A stretch of 21,111 nucleotides of DNA, taken from contig DATKYO010000053.1 in the NCBI GenBank assembly GCA_035528475.1, positions 1-21,111 of the forward strand. Direction: 5' to 3'. Made by a program: the position numbers and the translations under genes. The stretch's first letter is position 1; the number at the start of each line of letters is the position of its first letter. The notes under the pieces were generated by a model. It was not told the DNA's origin. It made no database searches and saw only the letters and a program-made list of their open reading frames with translations. Origin of the DNA: SD8 sp035528475. Lineage in GTDB: Archaea; Halobacteriota; Methanomicrobia; Methanomicrobiales; Methanospirillaceae. Shown here in pieces: positions 1 through 7,406 of the stretch.

Positions 1-33
1 GAAATCCCGACAGAAACCCGGCGATCCCGCTTT

Positions 34-162
34 TCACTCCTCCCACACGAGATCGCCAGGTACAGAGTTGTATTTGAACATTAGCAACCGGAACTTGGTC
101 ATCATGCGGTTCTCCACCCAGTGGCGGTTCATCGCCAGGCAGAGGTAGATGTCATTGTATAT
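34..162 (-). pseudogene. possible C-terminal gene remnant, unidentified
   Basis: A minus-strand frame is open from 162 to a TGA at 34-36. It reads as a compositionally normal protein tail of about 42 residues, containing NDIYLCLAMNRHWVENRMM and ending VPGDLVWEE. There is an in-frame stop just upstream (163-165), and the only internal ATG (130-132) would give a 32-residue product. A GGAGGTGA-like sequence lies immediately upstream but does not serve an ATG in this frame. I do not recognise the family. The best reading is the 3' end of a degraded gene, but a chance open frame is possible. Confidence 0.25.
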
Positions 163-713
163 TCACTCACCTCCAAACAATCTCATCAGCATCACCACAA
201 GCCCCCCCGGCCCGGGCATCAACCCCAACGGTGAGCTGCCGGCGTTTCGTCCTGTTCCCAATCTCCCCGGACCTGAAACTCTCAAGATCACTTTACCGGT
301 TCTCGTGATAGTCCCGGCACTCCTTGATCTCCTGCAGGGTAAGGCCGTTCATTTCACATCCCGCCGGACCTCAAACAACGGGTATCTCCGGAACCCCTGG
401 CTATAAGGGATTTTTCTTTTAATAATTATTTCAGCATTTTTCACTATTCCGCATAATATACGACCGCAACATATCTGATTTTTAAGAGAATCGCTGTAAC
501 ATTTTCCAATACACTTATTCCCTGTTGATACCTTTCTACACCTTTTCCGTTGCAACAGTCTTGTTTTTTCCTCACTCAGCATCTCCATAGCATTATTACA
601 AAAAGAATATTTTTAGAATGGCATTGGCCCCGACCCGAATTTTCCCATGGGAATATTAAATAGAAATATTTTTCATCGAATAAAAAAACATCCGATAGAT
701 GTAATTTCTCTCT
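163..713. other. intergenic region with minus-strand coding-like debris, then AT-rich DNA
   Basis: No intact gene is supported here. Between about 166 and 406 the minus strand has GC-rich, coding-like stretches broken by stops. One short frame starts at an ATG overlapping a TGA near 345-350, reads MNGLTLQEIKECRDYHENR and stops. After that TAA the same frame runs on to a TGA that overlaps a GGAGGTGA sequence. A run of seven C lies at 202-208. From about 410 to 713 the DNA turns AT-rich and non-coding in appearance. A 79-residue minus-strand open frame (349-588) has poor, lysine/cysteine-rich composition and is not called as a gene. Confidence 0.4.
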
Positions 714-723
714 TATTTTATAA
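714..723 (+). promoter_or_regulatory. candidate archaeal TATA box for the caspase gene
   Basis: The sequence tattttataa sits in an AT-rich context about 43-52 bases before the ATG at 766. With the usual archaeal spacing of about 25 bases, transcription would start near 745 and leave a leader of about 20 bases containing the ribosome binding site. Other TATA-like strings occur further upstream (around 653-665), so the assignment is tentative. Confidence 0.3.
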
Positions 724-754
724 TGAGAGGATTTAGAAGTTATTTTGTGAAAAA

Positions 755-762
755 GGGGGGAG
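755..762 (+). promoter_or_regulatory. ribosome binding site of the caspase/CARDB gene
   Basis: The sequence ggggggag lies three bases before the ATG at 766, in a purine-rich tract starting at 751. It is a plausible if closely spaced Shine-Dalgarno site and supports the ATG at 766 as the start. The run of six G is unusual for such a site. Confidence 0.5.
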
Positions 763-765
763 ATA

Positions 766-3700
766 ATGGTAAGAACCGGTTTAATTGCATTAGCCTGCGT
801 TATATTTCTGGTTATTCCAGTTGTTGTTTGTGCAGAAGAGAATGAAGATAAAATCACTATCAGTGATGCCGCAAAGTTTTCCGGGGGAAAATATGCGGTT
901 CTAGTGGGAATTGATGGCTATCAATATCTTTCCAAACTCGAAAACTGTGAAAAAGATGCTCGTGATATGAAAGATATCCTCATTCGCAAGTGTGGATTTT
1001 CTTCCAGTAATGTTGAGATTCTTCTGGGTTCCCAGGCTACTTATGTAAATATAAAAAATGCAATAAATAGCAGACTCGCCCTTGCAGGACCAAATGATCT
1101 GGTCGTGTTCTATTACAGTGGTCACGGTGATTATGGGCCGACAGATGTGTACCCTTATGATGAATCTGATGATCAAGACGAGTATATTTGCCCTGTAAAT
1201 GCGAAGAACAACGGCAGACAAACTAATTGGATTCGCGATGACGAACTGAAAGAGTGGTTTGATGCCATAAATGCAAAAAATAAATTATTGATATTTGATT
1301 CCTGCAGGGCCGGAGGGTTAACCAAGACTGGATTACCAAACCAGGATTCATCGGAATTCGAATATATGTCTGATTTTATTGAGAATCAGCCCGAAAGAGG
1401 ATTAGTCAAAGATGTAAAAGGGTCGCCATATCTTGTATTGATGGCCTGCAGAGAGAGAGAGTTTTCATCGCCTGGCACTCCGAACAGTATATTCACTCTT
1501 TTCCTCCTTGAGGGATTCAATACACTCATATCCGATATCGATAATGATAATCTCATTTCAGCCGAAGAGGCCTTTGATTATGCCAGTCCGAAAACAACTC
1601 AACTAATACAACAACAAAAGCCCCGATACCCAATGCATCCCCAGAAATATGACGGGAATTCCCGTGAAGAAATAGAACTGGTTGGAGATGATCAGAAGAA
1701 GCCGGATCTTGTGGTCAGTTCGATAAGCAGCTCTGACACCACACCAGACCCTGGGCAGAGTGTGACGGTGACAGCGACTGTCAAGAACCAGGGGAGCGCC
1801 AATGCAGGTTCCAGTACTGCAAAAATCTATTTATCGACGAATACAATCATAAGCAGTTCGGATACCTACCTGGGATATATCTCGGTAGGTTCACTGTCAG
1901 CCGGGCAGAGCAAGACCTATTCGACGACGGTGACGATTCCGTCAAGCGTCACCACCGGCAGTACCTATTACCTGGGAGTGATAGCAGATGCTAATTCGGT
2001 AGTGGTCGAATCGGACGAGAACAACAATGATGATCGGTATACTGCAATAACAATCGGATCCTCCACACCAACCCAGACATGGACCCCGACATGGACCCCG
2101 ACCTGGACTCCGACATGGACCCCGACATGGACCCCTACTCCAACCCAGACCCAGTCGAATCGGCCGGATCTTGTGATAAGTTCACTCAGCTGTTCTCCAG
2201 GCAATACCGGATCTGGTCAGAGCGTGACCGTCACGATGACGATAACGAACCAGGGCGGACAATACGCGAGTTTAAGCATAGCCTATCTCTATCTATCGAC
2301 AGATTCGGCTATCAGCCGATCGGATACCTTCCTGGGCAACATCTGGTGCGGTTCACTGACTCCTGGCCAGAGCAGGACATATACAAAAACAATAACGCTT
2401 CCATCGAACCTGAATAGCGGCGGTACTTATTACCTTGGAGTGATAGCCGATGCGAATTCGGCAGTTGTAGAATCGGACGAAAACAACAATGATGATCGAT
2501 ATACTGCTATTACAATCGGATCCTCCACACCAACCCCGGCCCCGACATGGACCCCAACATGGACCCCGACTACGACATGGACCCCGACCCCAACCCAGAC
2601 CCAGTCGAATCGGCCGGATCTTGTGATAAGTTCACTCAGCTGCTCTCCCAGCAACCCCGGATCTGGTCAGAGCGTGACCGTCACGATGACGATAACGAAT
2701 CAGGGCGGACAATACGCGAGTTCGAGCATAGCCTATCTCTATTTATCGACGGATTCGGCTATCAGCAGATCGGATCCCTTCCTGGGCAACATCTGGTGCG
2801 GTTCACTGACTCCTGGCCAGAGCAGGACATATACAAAAATAATAACGCTTCCATCGAATCTGAATAGTGGCAGTACCTATTACCTTGGAGTCATAGCAGA
2901 TGCGAACTCGGCAGTTGTAGAATCGGACGAGAACAACAATGATGACCGGTATACTGCTATTACTATCGGATCCTCCACCCCAACCCAGACATGGACCCCG
3001 ACATGGACCCCGACCTGGACCCCTACTCCAACCCAGACCCAGTCGAATCGGCCGGACCTCGTGGTGAGTTCGGTAAGCAGCTTCGCCACCACGCTCGATC
3101 GTGGGCAGAGTGTGACGGTAACAACGACGGTGAAGAACCAGGGAGGTCAATATGCGGGATCGAGTACGGCCAAGGTCTATCTATCCTCGAACAATGTCAT
3201 CGACAGCTCAGATAGCTACCTGGGATCCATCTGGGTCGGTTGGTTATCATCCGGCCAGAGCAGGACCTATTCGACGACGGTGACCATTCCCTCGACGGTC
3301 AGTAGTGGCACCTACTACCTTGGCGTCATAGCGGATGCGAATTCAGGAGTTGCAGAATCGAACGAGAACAATAACGCCAATTACGTCACCGTTACCATTG
3401 GATCCGGCAGCCAGCCGGATCAGCCCGACCTGGCAATAAGTTCACTCAGCTGCTCACCCACCAACCCGGAAGCCGGTAAGGGCGTGACAGTGAGGATGAC
3501 GATAAATAACTGGGGGAATGGAAATGCAGGTGCCAGTACGGCAAAGATCTATTTATCGACGAATTCCCTCATCAGCAGTTCGGATATTTTTCTTAAATCC
3601 TTCTCTGTAATTCCACTTTCACCTAACGGATTCAGTACATCCATGATGGATGTGACCATTCCCTCGAGCGTCAGTAGCGGTGGTACTTACTACCTTGGAG

Positions 3701-4587
3701 TGATAGCAGATGCGAATTCGCAAGTGGCAGAATCGAACGAGAATAACAATTATAAGAGTGTTCCAATCACTATCGGAGATAATGTTCCACAATATTTCGG
3801 GGAGAAGTATGCAGTTATTGTAGGAATAGATGTCTATCGTAACTCATATTATTACGGTACTCTCGATACCTGTGTGAACGATGCCCAGGATATGAAAACC
3901 ACACTGATTCAAAAATGTGGATTTTCTTCGGGTAATATCCAGCTTCTGACTGACTCGTACGCGACGAAAAATAATATTAAAAATGCAATCAAAAACACAC
4001 TCGGTCGCGCAGGACCAAATGATCTGGTGGTCTTCTATTTCAGTGGACATAGCATTAATGCACCAGATACCTTGCCTTATGACGAATCGGATAATAATGA
4101 CGAGTATATTGTGTCCTATGACTCTGGTTACGCAACTACGTGTATTCGCGACGATGAATTGAAAGACTGGCTTGATGCCATAAATGCAAAAAATAAATTA
4201 TTGATATTTGATTCCTCTTATTCCGAAGGGATGTATAAAGGTGCACTAACGGACCACGACTCCTCAGACACTGAATTTATGTCTGAATTTACAAATAGCC
4301 GGTTGGCAGGAGAATCGGCGAAGGATGTGAGTGGCTCATCCTATCTTGTCCTTGCTGCGTGCGGGGTTTCTGAATATTCCTATATCGGAAGTACAAATAG
4401 TATTTTCACCGAATACCTCATTGAGGGCCTCAATTCCATTTCAGCAGATACTGACAAGGATAATACGATCTCAGCCGAAGAGGCCTTTTATTATGCACGG
4501 CCGAGATCCACCAACACAGCCTTTTTAATGCATCCCCAGATTTATGATGGTAATCCATATGGAGAGATAGAACTGGTTAGGTGCTAA
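766..4587 (+). CDS. secreted double caspase-like (C14) protein with five CARDB domains
   Basis: The 1273-residue protein begins with a Sec-type signal peptide (hydrophobic residues about 5-22, likely cut after VCA). Caspase-like domain 1 spans about 38-305, with the strand KYAVLVGID, His120 in YYSGH and Cys180 in IFDSC, the expected His/Cys dyad of peptidase family C14. Five CARDB (Ig-like, adhesion-related) domains follow, starting near residues 313, 466, 616, 762 and 886; the first three are followed by linkers rich in Trp-Thr-Pro-Thr. Caspase-like domain 2 spans about 1011-1273 and keeps His1095, but Ser1151 replaces the catalytic Cys. Each caspase domain carries an EF-hand-like loop, D257-E268 and D1228-E1239. 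No C-terminal membrane anchor is visible, so the product is probably secreted. The caspase parts are AT-richer than the CARDB part. Family assignment is strong; the biological role (extracellular protease, adhesion or cell death) is unknown. Confidence 0.93.
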   Translation: MVRTGLIALACVIFLVIPVVVCAEENEDKITISDAAKFSGGKYAVLVGIDGYQYLSKLENCEKDARDMKDILIRKCGFSSSNVEILLGSQATYVNIKNAINSRLALAGPNDLVVFYYSGHGDYGPTDVYPYDESDDQDEYICPVNAKNNGRQTNWIRDDELKEWFDAINAKNKLLIFDSCRAGGLTKTGLPNQDSSEFEYMSDFIENQPERGLVKDVKGSPYLVLMACREREFSSPGTPNSIFTLFLLEGFNTLISDIDNDNLISAEEAFDYASPKTTQLIQQQKPRYPMHPQKYDGNSREEIELVGDDQKKPDLVVSSISSSDTTPDPGQSVTVTATVKNQGSANAGSSTAKIYLSTNTIISSSDTYLGYISVGSLSAGQSKTYSTTVTIPSSVTTGSTYYLGVIADANSVVVESDENNNDDRYTAITIGSSTPTQTWTPTWTPTWTPTWTPTWTPTPTQTQSNRPDLVISSLSCSPGNTGSGQSVTVTMTITNQGGQYASLSIAYLYLSTDSAISRSDTFLGNIWCGSLTPGQSRTYTKTITLPSNLNSGGTYYLGVIADANSAVVESDENNNDDRYTAITIGSSTPTPAPTWTPTWTPTTTWTPTPTQTQSNRPDLVISSLSCSPSNPGSGQSVTVTMTITNQGGQYASSSIAYLYLSTDSAISRSDPFLGNIWCGSLTPGQSRTYTKIITLPSNLNSGSTYYLGVIADANSAVVESDENNNDDRYTAITIGSSTPTQTWTPTWTPTWTPTPTQTQSNRPDLVVSSVSSFATTLDRGQSVTVTTTVKNQGGQYAGSSTAKVYLSSNNVIDSSDSYLGSIWVGWLSSGQSRTYSTTVTIPSTVSSGTYYLGVIADANSGVAESNENNNANYVTVTIGSGSQPDQPDLAISSLSCSPTNPEAGKGVTVRMTINNWGNGNAGASTAKIYLSTNSLISSSDIFLKSFSVIPLSPNGFSTSMMDVTIPSSVSSGGTYYLGVIADANSQVAESNENNNYKSVPITIGDNVPQYFGEKYAVIVGIDVYRNSYYYGTLDTCVNDAQDMKTTLIQKCGFSSGNIQLLTDSYATKNNIKNAIKNTLGRAGPNDLVVFYFSGHSINAPDTLPYDESDNNDEYIVSYDSGYATTCIRDDELKDWLDAINAKNKLLIFDSSYSEGMYKGALTDHDSSDTEFMSEFTNSRLAGESAKDVSGSSYLVLAACGVSEYSYIGSTNSIFTEYLIEGLNSISADTDKDNTISAEEAFYYARPRSTNTAFLMHPQIYDGNPYGEIELVRC
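1259..1303 (+). repeat. 45-base block shared by both caspase domains, copy 1
   Basis: These 45 bases match 4172-4216 exactly by eye. They encode the strand leading to the catalytic cysteine and end at the first base of its codon (1303-1305, tgc). Confidence 0.85.
2077..2136 (+). repeat. 12-base minisatellite encoding Trp-Thr-Pro-Thr linker 1
   Basis: Five tandem units of acatggaccccg, with single-base variants in some, encode the linker after CARDB domain 1. Shorter arrays of the same unit occur after CARDB domains 2 and 3. Confidence 0.9.
2161..2610 (+). repeat. 450-base CARDB plus linker tandem repeat, copy 1
   Basis: This is CARDB domain 2 plus its linker. It is nearly identical over its length to the following copy at 2611-3048, with only scattered single-base differences. 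This suggests a recent in-frame duplication or gene conversion. Confidence 0.85.
2545..2592 (+). repeat. 12-base minisatellite linker 2
   Basis: Two clean acatggacccc-type units (2545-2568) are followed by a degenerate stretch and one more unit. They encode the Pro/Thr/Trp linker between CARDB domains 2 and 3. Confidence 0.75.
2611..3048 (+). repeat. CARDB plus linker tandem repeat, copy 2
   Basis: This is CARDB domain 3 plus its linker, near-identical to 2161-2610 but 12 bases shorter, which is exactly one minisatellite unit. Confidence 0.85.
2989..3024 (+). repeat. 12-base minisatellite linker 3
   Basis: Three tandem 12-base units of the acatggaccccg type encode the linker between CARDB domains 3 and 4. 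Confidence 0.85.
4172..4216 (+). repeat. 45-base block shared by both caspase domains, copy 2
   Basis: This block is identical to 1259-1303. The identity stops at the first base of the codon that should be the catalytic Cys; here the codon (4216-4218) is tct, Ser. Confidence 0.85.
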
Positions 4588-4630
4588 TTGGGACAACAAC
4601 CCCTCCCTATAACAGACTCCAGTCCGAACA

Positions 4631-4669
4631 TCACAGGCATAAATGGACCTGTGAGAACCATCAATTTTT
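4631..4669 (+). terminator. candidate terminator after the caspase gene
   Basis: The arms tcacagg (4631-4637) and cctgtga (4648-4654) pair perfectly around a 10-base loop, and a run of five T follows at 4665-4669. This sits 44 bases after the stop codon at 4585-4587. Archaeal termination relies mainly on oligo-T, so the hairpin may be incidental. Confidence 0.4.
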
Positions 4670-5171
4670 GATACTCTGCAGGGCCGGCATCACGAACCCG
4701 CGTAGAGCAGATCCCTTATGCTCTCGCGTAACCATCCTGCCACTTGTGTCATGATCTTCATCGGGAAAGGCAGAACCTTGATGACCTGGAAATAAAAAGA
4801 ACCTTTTAGAATCTCCAAATAATGACATCGTGTATCCGGATGTACAATTACGCAGAGGCGAAGATTATCAAGAACAGGAAAGGGAGGCAAGTGGTGCACC
4901 AGGTGAATAGCCTTCACAAGAAAGAAGCTTCCCGGAAGCATTTCATCTCCGCCGGACTCGCGTAACTTTCTGGGAGTCAATGAAAAGAATACAAAGAGTA
5001 GCAATATGATAGATTGAATACAGAGCCCCGATAAGGATTTTTCAGCATTTCTAAGCGATCTCTCAAATGCCTGAGAAAAGATTGGTGTTTTTTTGTGGAC
5101 ACTTCTTGTTAATTATATGAGCGTGAGTAGGCCATCAGGTCTCCACCAATGAGAAATGAAAACATCCCCCG

Positions 5172-5206
5172 AGTAATTCTTAAAAATCTTTATAAAAAGG
5201 AATTTT
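5172..5206 (-). terminator. candidate oligo-T terminator of the minus-strand operon
   Basis: Just after the minus-strand stop at 5210 the minus strand reads through two T-rich runs (cttttt and attttt) within about 35 bases. Oligo-T tracts terminate transcription in archaea, so the long operon probably ends here. The same AT-rich stretch could instead be a promoter element. Confidence 0.35.
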
Positions 5207-5209
5207 GAC

Positions 5210-5479
5210 CTACACCGCTTCCGTGTAGATCCCCGACCCGACGAACCATTCGTCATCCACCGGTGCGACATAGCAGAGCTTCATCCCGGCATCCCCTGTA
5301 TCCGGATTTAAGTACTGCACGTAGACAAATCCCCCGCCGCGTTTTGCGGCGGATATCTTCCACCTGAGGATTTCTACGCCGTAGGTGTCGGCGAAGTCCA
5401 GCCTGTTCGTGCCGATATATTCGGGCTGGAATGGTAGGGCGACACAGAGAATCCTGTTATAAAACTTCAATAAAACCAT
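5210..5479 (-). pseudogene. truncated Cache-domain sensor protein, C-terminal remnant
   Basis: The 89-residue frame ends with a typical C-terminal half of an extracellular Cache (small-molecule sensing) domain: LPFQPEYIGTNRLDFAD, then a GGGFVYVQYLNP strand, then KLCYVAPVDDEWFVGSGIY. Complete Cache proteins of methanogens carry a signal peptide and at least 100 more residues, which are missing here. The nominal ATG at 5477-5479 lies inside the preceding gene in another frame, and the first dozen residues do not look like Cache sequence. Real homology therefore probably begins near 5445. This looks like a gene fragment joined to the 3' end of the DUF4157 gene by recombination. It might be translated by coupling, but a functional sensor is unlikely. 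Confidence 0.65.
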
Positions 5480-7364
5480 TTCCTATAAGTAAAAATGGCG
5501 AGAACCCACCAGGCTCATCTTTCCATATTTCGAGATAATAATTACCTTGTTCGAGATTGGTCCATGTATGGGACTCCATCTTACCGATCTGGAATAAATG
5601 ATTCCCGGCATCACGGTCAAAAAGTGTTCCGAGCCTAAGGATTCCAATATAATACCGGAAACCAACTTCTGCAGGTAAAACTGATATATCATAATTGGCT
5701 TTACTTGTCACGGTGACCGAACCATTCGATGGCACGTAAAAAAGGCGGCTCTTAGGCAGCCGGGCTTTTATTGAGAAATTAAACGGGATTCTCTCTTTCG
5801 ATGGATTTTTCCAACAGTTCGCGACAAAGTCCGGAAGTGTTCGTTCGACCACAGGGCCTGAAAATTTCACGATATATGGAACATCATACGCATAACCGGT
5901 TTTTTCCAGCCTGCTCAATGGGACGGTGAATTGCCATTCGAGTAGTGATCCCGGCTGACCTGGACACAAATCAACTGCATCTTTGACGATAAATTTGAAA
6001 TCCGTCTGCATCTTTACTTTTTTCGTATTCCCTTTTTCATCACGAATACGATATAATCTGACATTGCCGGTGACTTTTCTCGTGTCAGGCCCCGCATCAC
6101 TTGATCCTACTCCTCCGGCGATATTTCCTGGTATCGAAAAAGACGTGCTAAAATCGATATCTGAATCTGTATCACCATATGGACCGGTCGAATTCAGTTC
6201 TTGTGAGGAAAGTAACTTTTCAACGGGGACGTCAGCCCACTCCGTATCCGGGAGGTCCGGACAACTCCGGGCCTGTTCAAGATTAGAGATAATAAGATCG
6301 GCAAGCTCTTTTGTCCTGCTATGTGTTTCGCTGGCATTCGCAAAACCCTGCACGATACTGGATGATGGACTCTCGTATGATCTTGGTTCCAAACTGTCGC
6401 CTTTTCTCCGGTTCAGGTACGCAGACCATAAATCACCAACTTCCGTACCAAAAATGCCGGTGATAAATGGAATCAGACTCGCTTTCATCTCCGCCGATAC
6501 CCTTTTTGCCTCCTCGTCGGACTGATATCGCTTACAGAACTCTGGTGGATCCAATGCATTTTTTAGTCCCCTCCCTTCTCTTTCATCCCGTGCTCTTCGC
6601 CGGAAAATCTTTCTATTATCGTAATTCTGGATAGGAGTCACAGTACCTTTGGCGAATCCATGCTCTTCTTTTGGAATAGCGGGATCTCTATCCTGATTCT
6701 TTTCTCCCAATACTGGGTTTTTCCCCTGCTGGACAACATGCGCCAGTTCGTGGGCGATAAAGGATCTCTCCCCCGTTGATCCTGAAGCCATTGTATTCTC
6801 ACCGATGACCATGTCCTTGCCGGATGTATACGCTAACGCACCGATTGCTCTGGCTGATTCTTGCGCCTTTTCACCTATATGCACCCGCACCCCGCTGAAA
6901 TCATACCCGAACCGGGGCTCGAAGAACTCCCTGGTCTGCATGTCCAGCGGCTGGCCTGGGGACTGCAGGACTTCGTGGACGATTGGAGGGACGAAAGAAT
7001 TTCGCACACCCACGGAAAATGGCTTCCTCAACAGTGCTGCCTGCTCCGACTCTTTCTCATCCTCCCTACACGATTCATCTCCTTCCCGTGGGGACTTCCG
7101 CTGCAGCACCGGCTCCGGCATCCGTATGATTTGTTCGGCAACCCGATCGGCCTCCTTCTCGTACTCGTCATTCGGTTCACCGACGCGGATTTTCGGCTGG
7201 ATTGGGGCACAGCGGGGACAGCCGCCACCGCAGGGGCAGGGCGGTTGGTGTAATGGATTGAAGAAATTGATGTGTTGTTTTGTGGTGTGTCTTTTTTGTG
7301 AGGATTGTATAAGGTTAATTGTCCCATGGATGCGATGGCTTTTATCTACTGATTTTTGTTTCAT
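5457..7364 (-). CDS. DUF4157-domain protein, putative eCIS effector (short)
   Basis: The product has about 635 residues. Numbered from the upstream GTG at 7379, residues 48-57 form a Cys-rich leader (CPCGGGCPRC), followed by a PKIRVGEPNDEYEKEADRVA segment. The DUF4157 core spans about 124-218 and ends in HELAH (210-214), the zinc-binding HExxH motif of zincin metallopeptidases. DUF4157 proteins are known as a class often encoded beside extracellular contractile injection systems. The remainder (221-640) holds a helical part with a GDSLEP motif, a beta-rich part with PGNIAGGVGSSDAGPD, and a beta-sandwich-like tail; I do not recognise a toxin fold. The ATG at 7364 is preferred because a GATGTGA sequence lies 11 bases before it; the GTG at 7379 adds five residues. 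The gene follows the larger DUF4157 gene by a short gap and shares its N-terminal module almost base for base. Confidence 0.85.
   Translation of the reverse strand: MKQKSVDKSHRIHGTINLIQSSQKRHTTKQHINFFNPLHQPPCPCGGGCPRCAPIQPKIRVGEPNDEYEKEADRVAEQIIRMPEPVLQRKSPREGDESCREDEKESEQAALLRKPFSVGVRNSFVPPIVHEVLQSPGQPLDMQTREFFEPRFGYDFSGVRVHIGEKAQESARAIGALAYTSGKDMVIGENTMASGSTGERSFIAHELAHVVQQGKNPVLGEKNQDRDPAIPKEEHGFAKGTVTPIQNYDNRKIFRRRARDEREGRGLKNALDPPEFCKRYQSDEEAKRVSAEMKASLIPFITGIFGTEVGDLWSAYLNRRKGDSLEPRSYESPSSSIVQGFANASETHSRTKELADLIISNLEQARSCPDLPDTEWADVPVEKLLSSQELNSTGPYGDTDSDIDFSTSFSIPGNIAGGVGSSDAGPDTRKVTGNVRLYRIRDEKGNTKKVKMQTDFKFIVKDAVDLCPGQPGSLLEWQFTVPLSRLEKTGYAYDVPYIVKFSGPVVERTLPDFVANCWKNPSKERIPFNFSIKARLPKSRLFYVPSNGSVTVTSKANYDISVLPAEVGFRYYIGILRLGTLFDRDAGNHLFQIGKMESHTWTNLEQGNYYLEIWKDEPGGFSPFLLIGNGFIEVL
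6964..7007. repeat. 44-base block identical between the two DUF4157 genes, copy 1
   Basis: The block is identical to 10030-10073. It lies in a longer stretch (6881-7007 versus 9947-10073) that also includes a 34-base identical run at 6906-6939 and 9972-10005. It encodes the conserved start of the DUF4157 core (VRNSFVPPIVHEVLQS). Confidence 0.9.
7101..7241 (-). repeat. DUF4157 leader repeat in the short effector
   Basis: This encodes CPCGGGCPRC, then the GEPNDEYEKEADRVAEQ segment and MP. It is the single copy in this gene of the leader found three times in the larger neighbour. Confidence 0.8.
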
Positions 7365-7406
7365 ACGAATGTAAGTCACATCTGTCTCGTTGTGAAAATG
7401 CTACCT

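Larger units (their letters stand above)
4588..5209. other. convergent intergenic region without a supported gene
   Basis: The region lies between the end of the caspase gene (+) and the end of the minus-strand operon. Two overlapping open frames were considered. A 104-residue frame on the minus strand (4690-5004) has no recognisable motif. A 47-residue lysine-rich frame on the plus strand (4822-4965) has reasonable codon use but no clear ribosome binding site. They cannot both be real, and neither is called. The region may be decayed coding DNA. A TATA-like tttataaa lies at 5189-5196. Confidence 0.4.

Noticed and set aside
149..406. 85-residue plus-strand frame rich in proline
   Set aside because: It lies antisense to better coding-like sequence, and its Pro/Ser/Leu composition is typical of a shadow frame in GC-rich DNA.
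349..588. 79-residue minus-strand frame upstream of the caspase gene
   Set aside because: AT-rich, Lys/Cys-rich composition with no recognisable motif and no good ribosome binding site; it overlaps the likely intergenic promoter region.
2077..3024. CRISPR-like array from the repeated 12-base units
   Set aside because: Units are tandem without spacers, in frame and encode protein linkers; they are minisatellites, not CRISPR repeats.
1968..3215. Open frames on both strands across the CARDB region, some with Asp-Pro-Met or Gly-Val-His repeats
   Set aside because: They are other-frame readings of the 12-base linker repeats and the duplicated CARDB DNA; they have no start signals and the main frame explains the region.
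4664..4690. Short match downstream of the caspase gene (ttgat...ctgcagggccgg) to the DNA around the Cys180 codon at 1296-1313, like a third caspase remnant
   Set aside because: Only 12 bases match without a gap, expected by chance in a window of this size, and the following sequence does not resemble a caspase domain.
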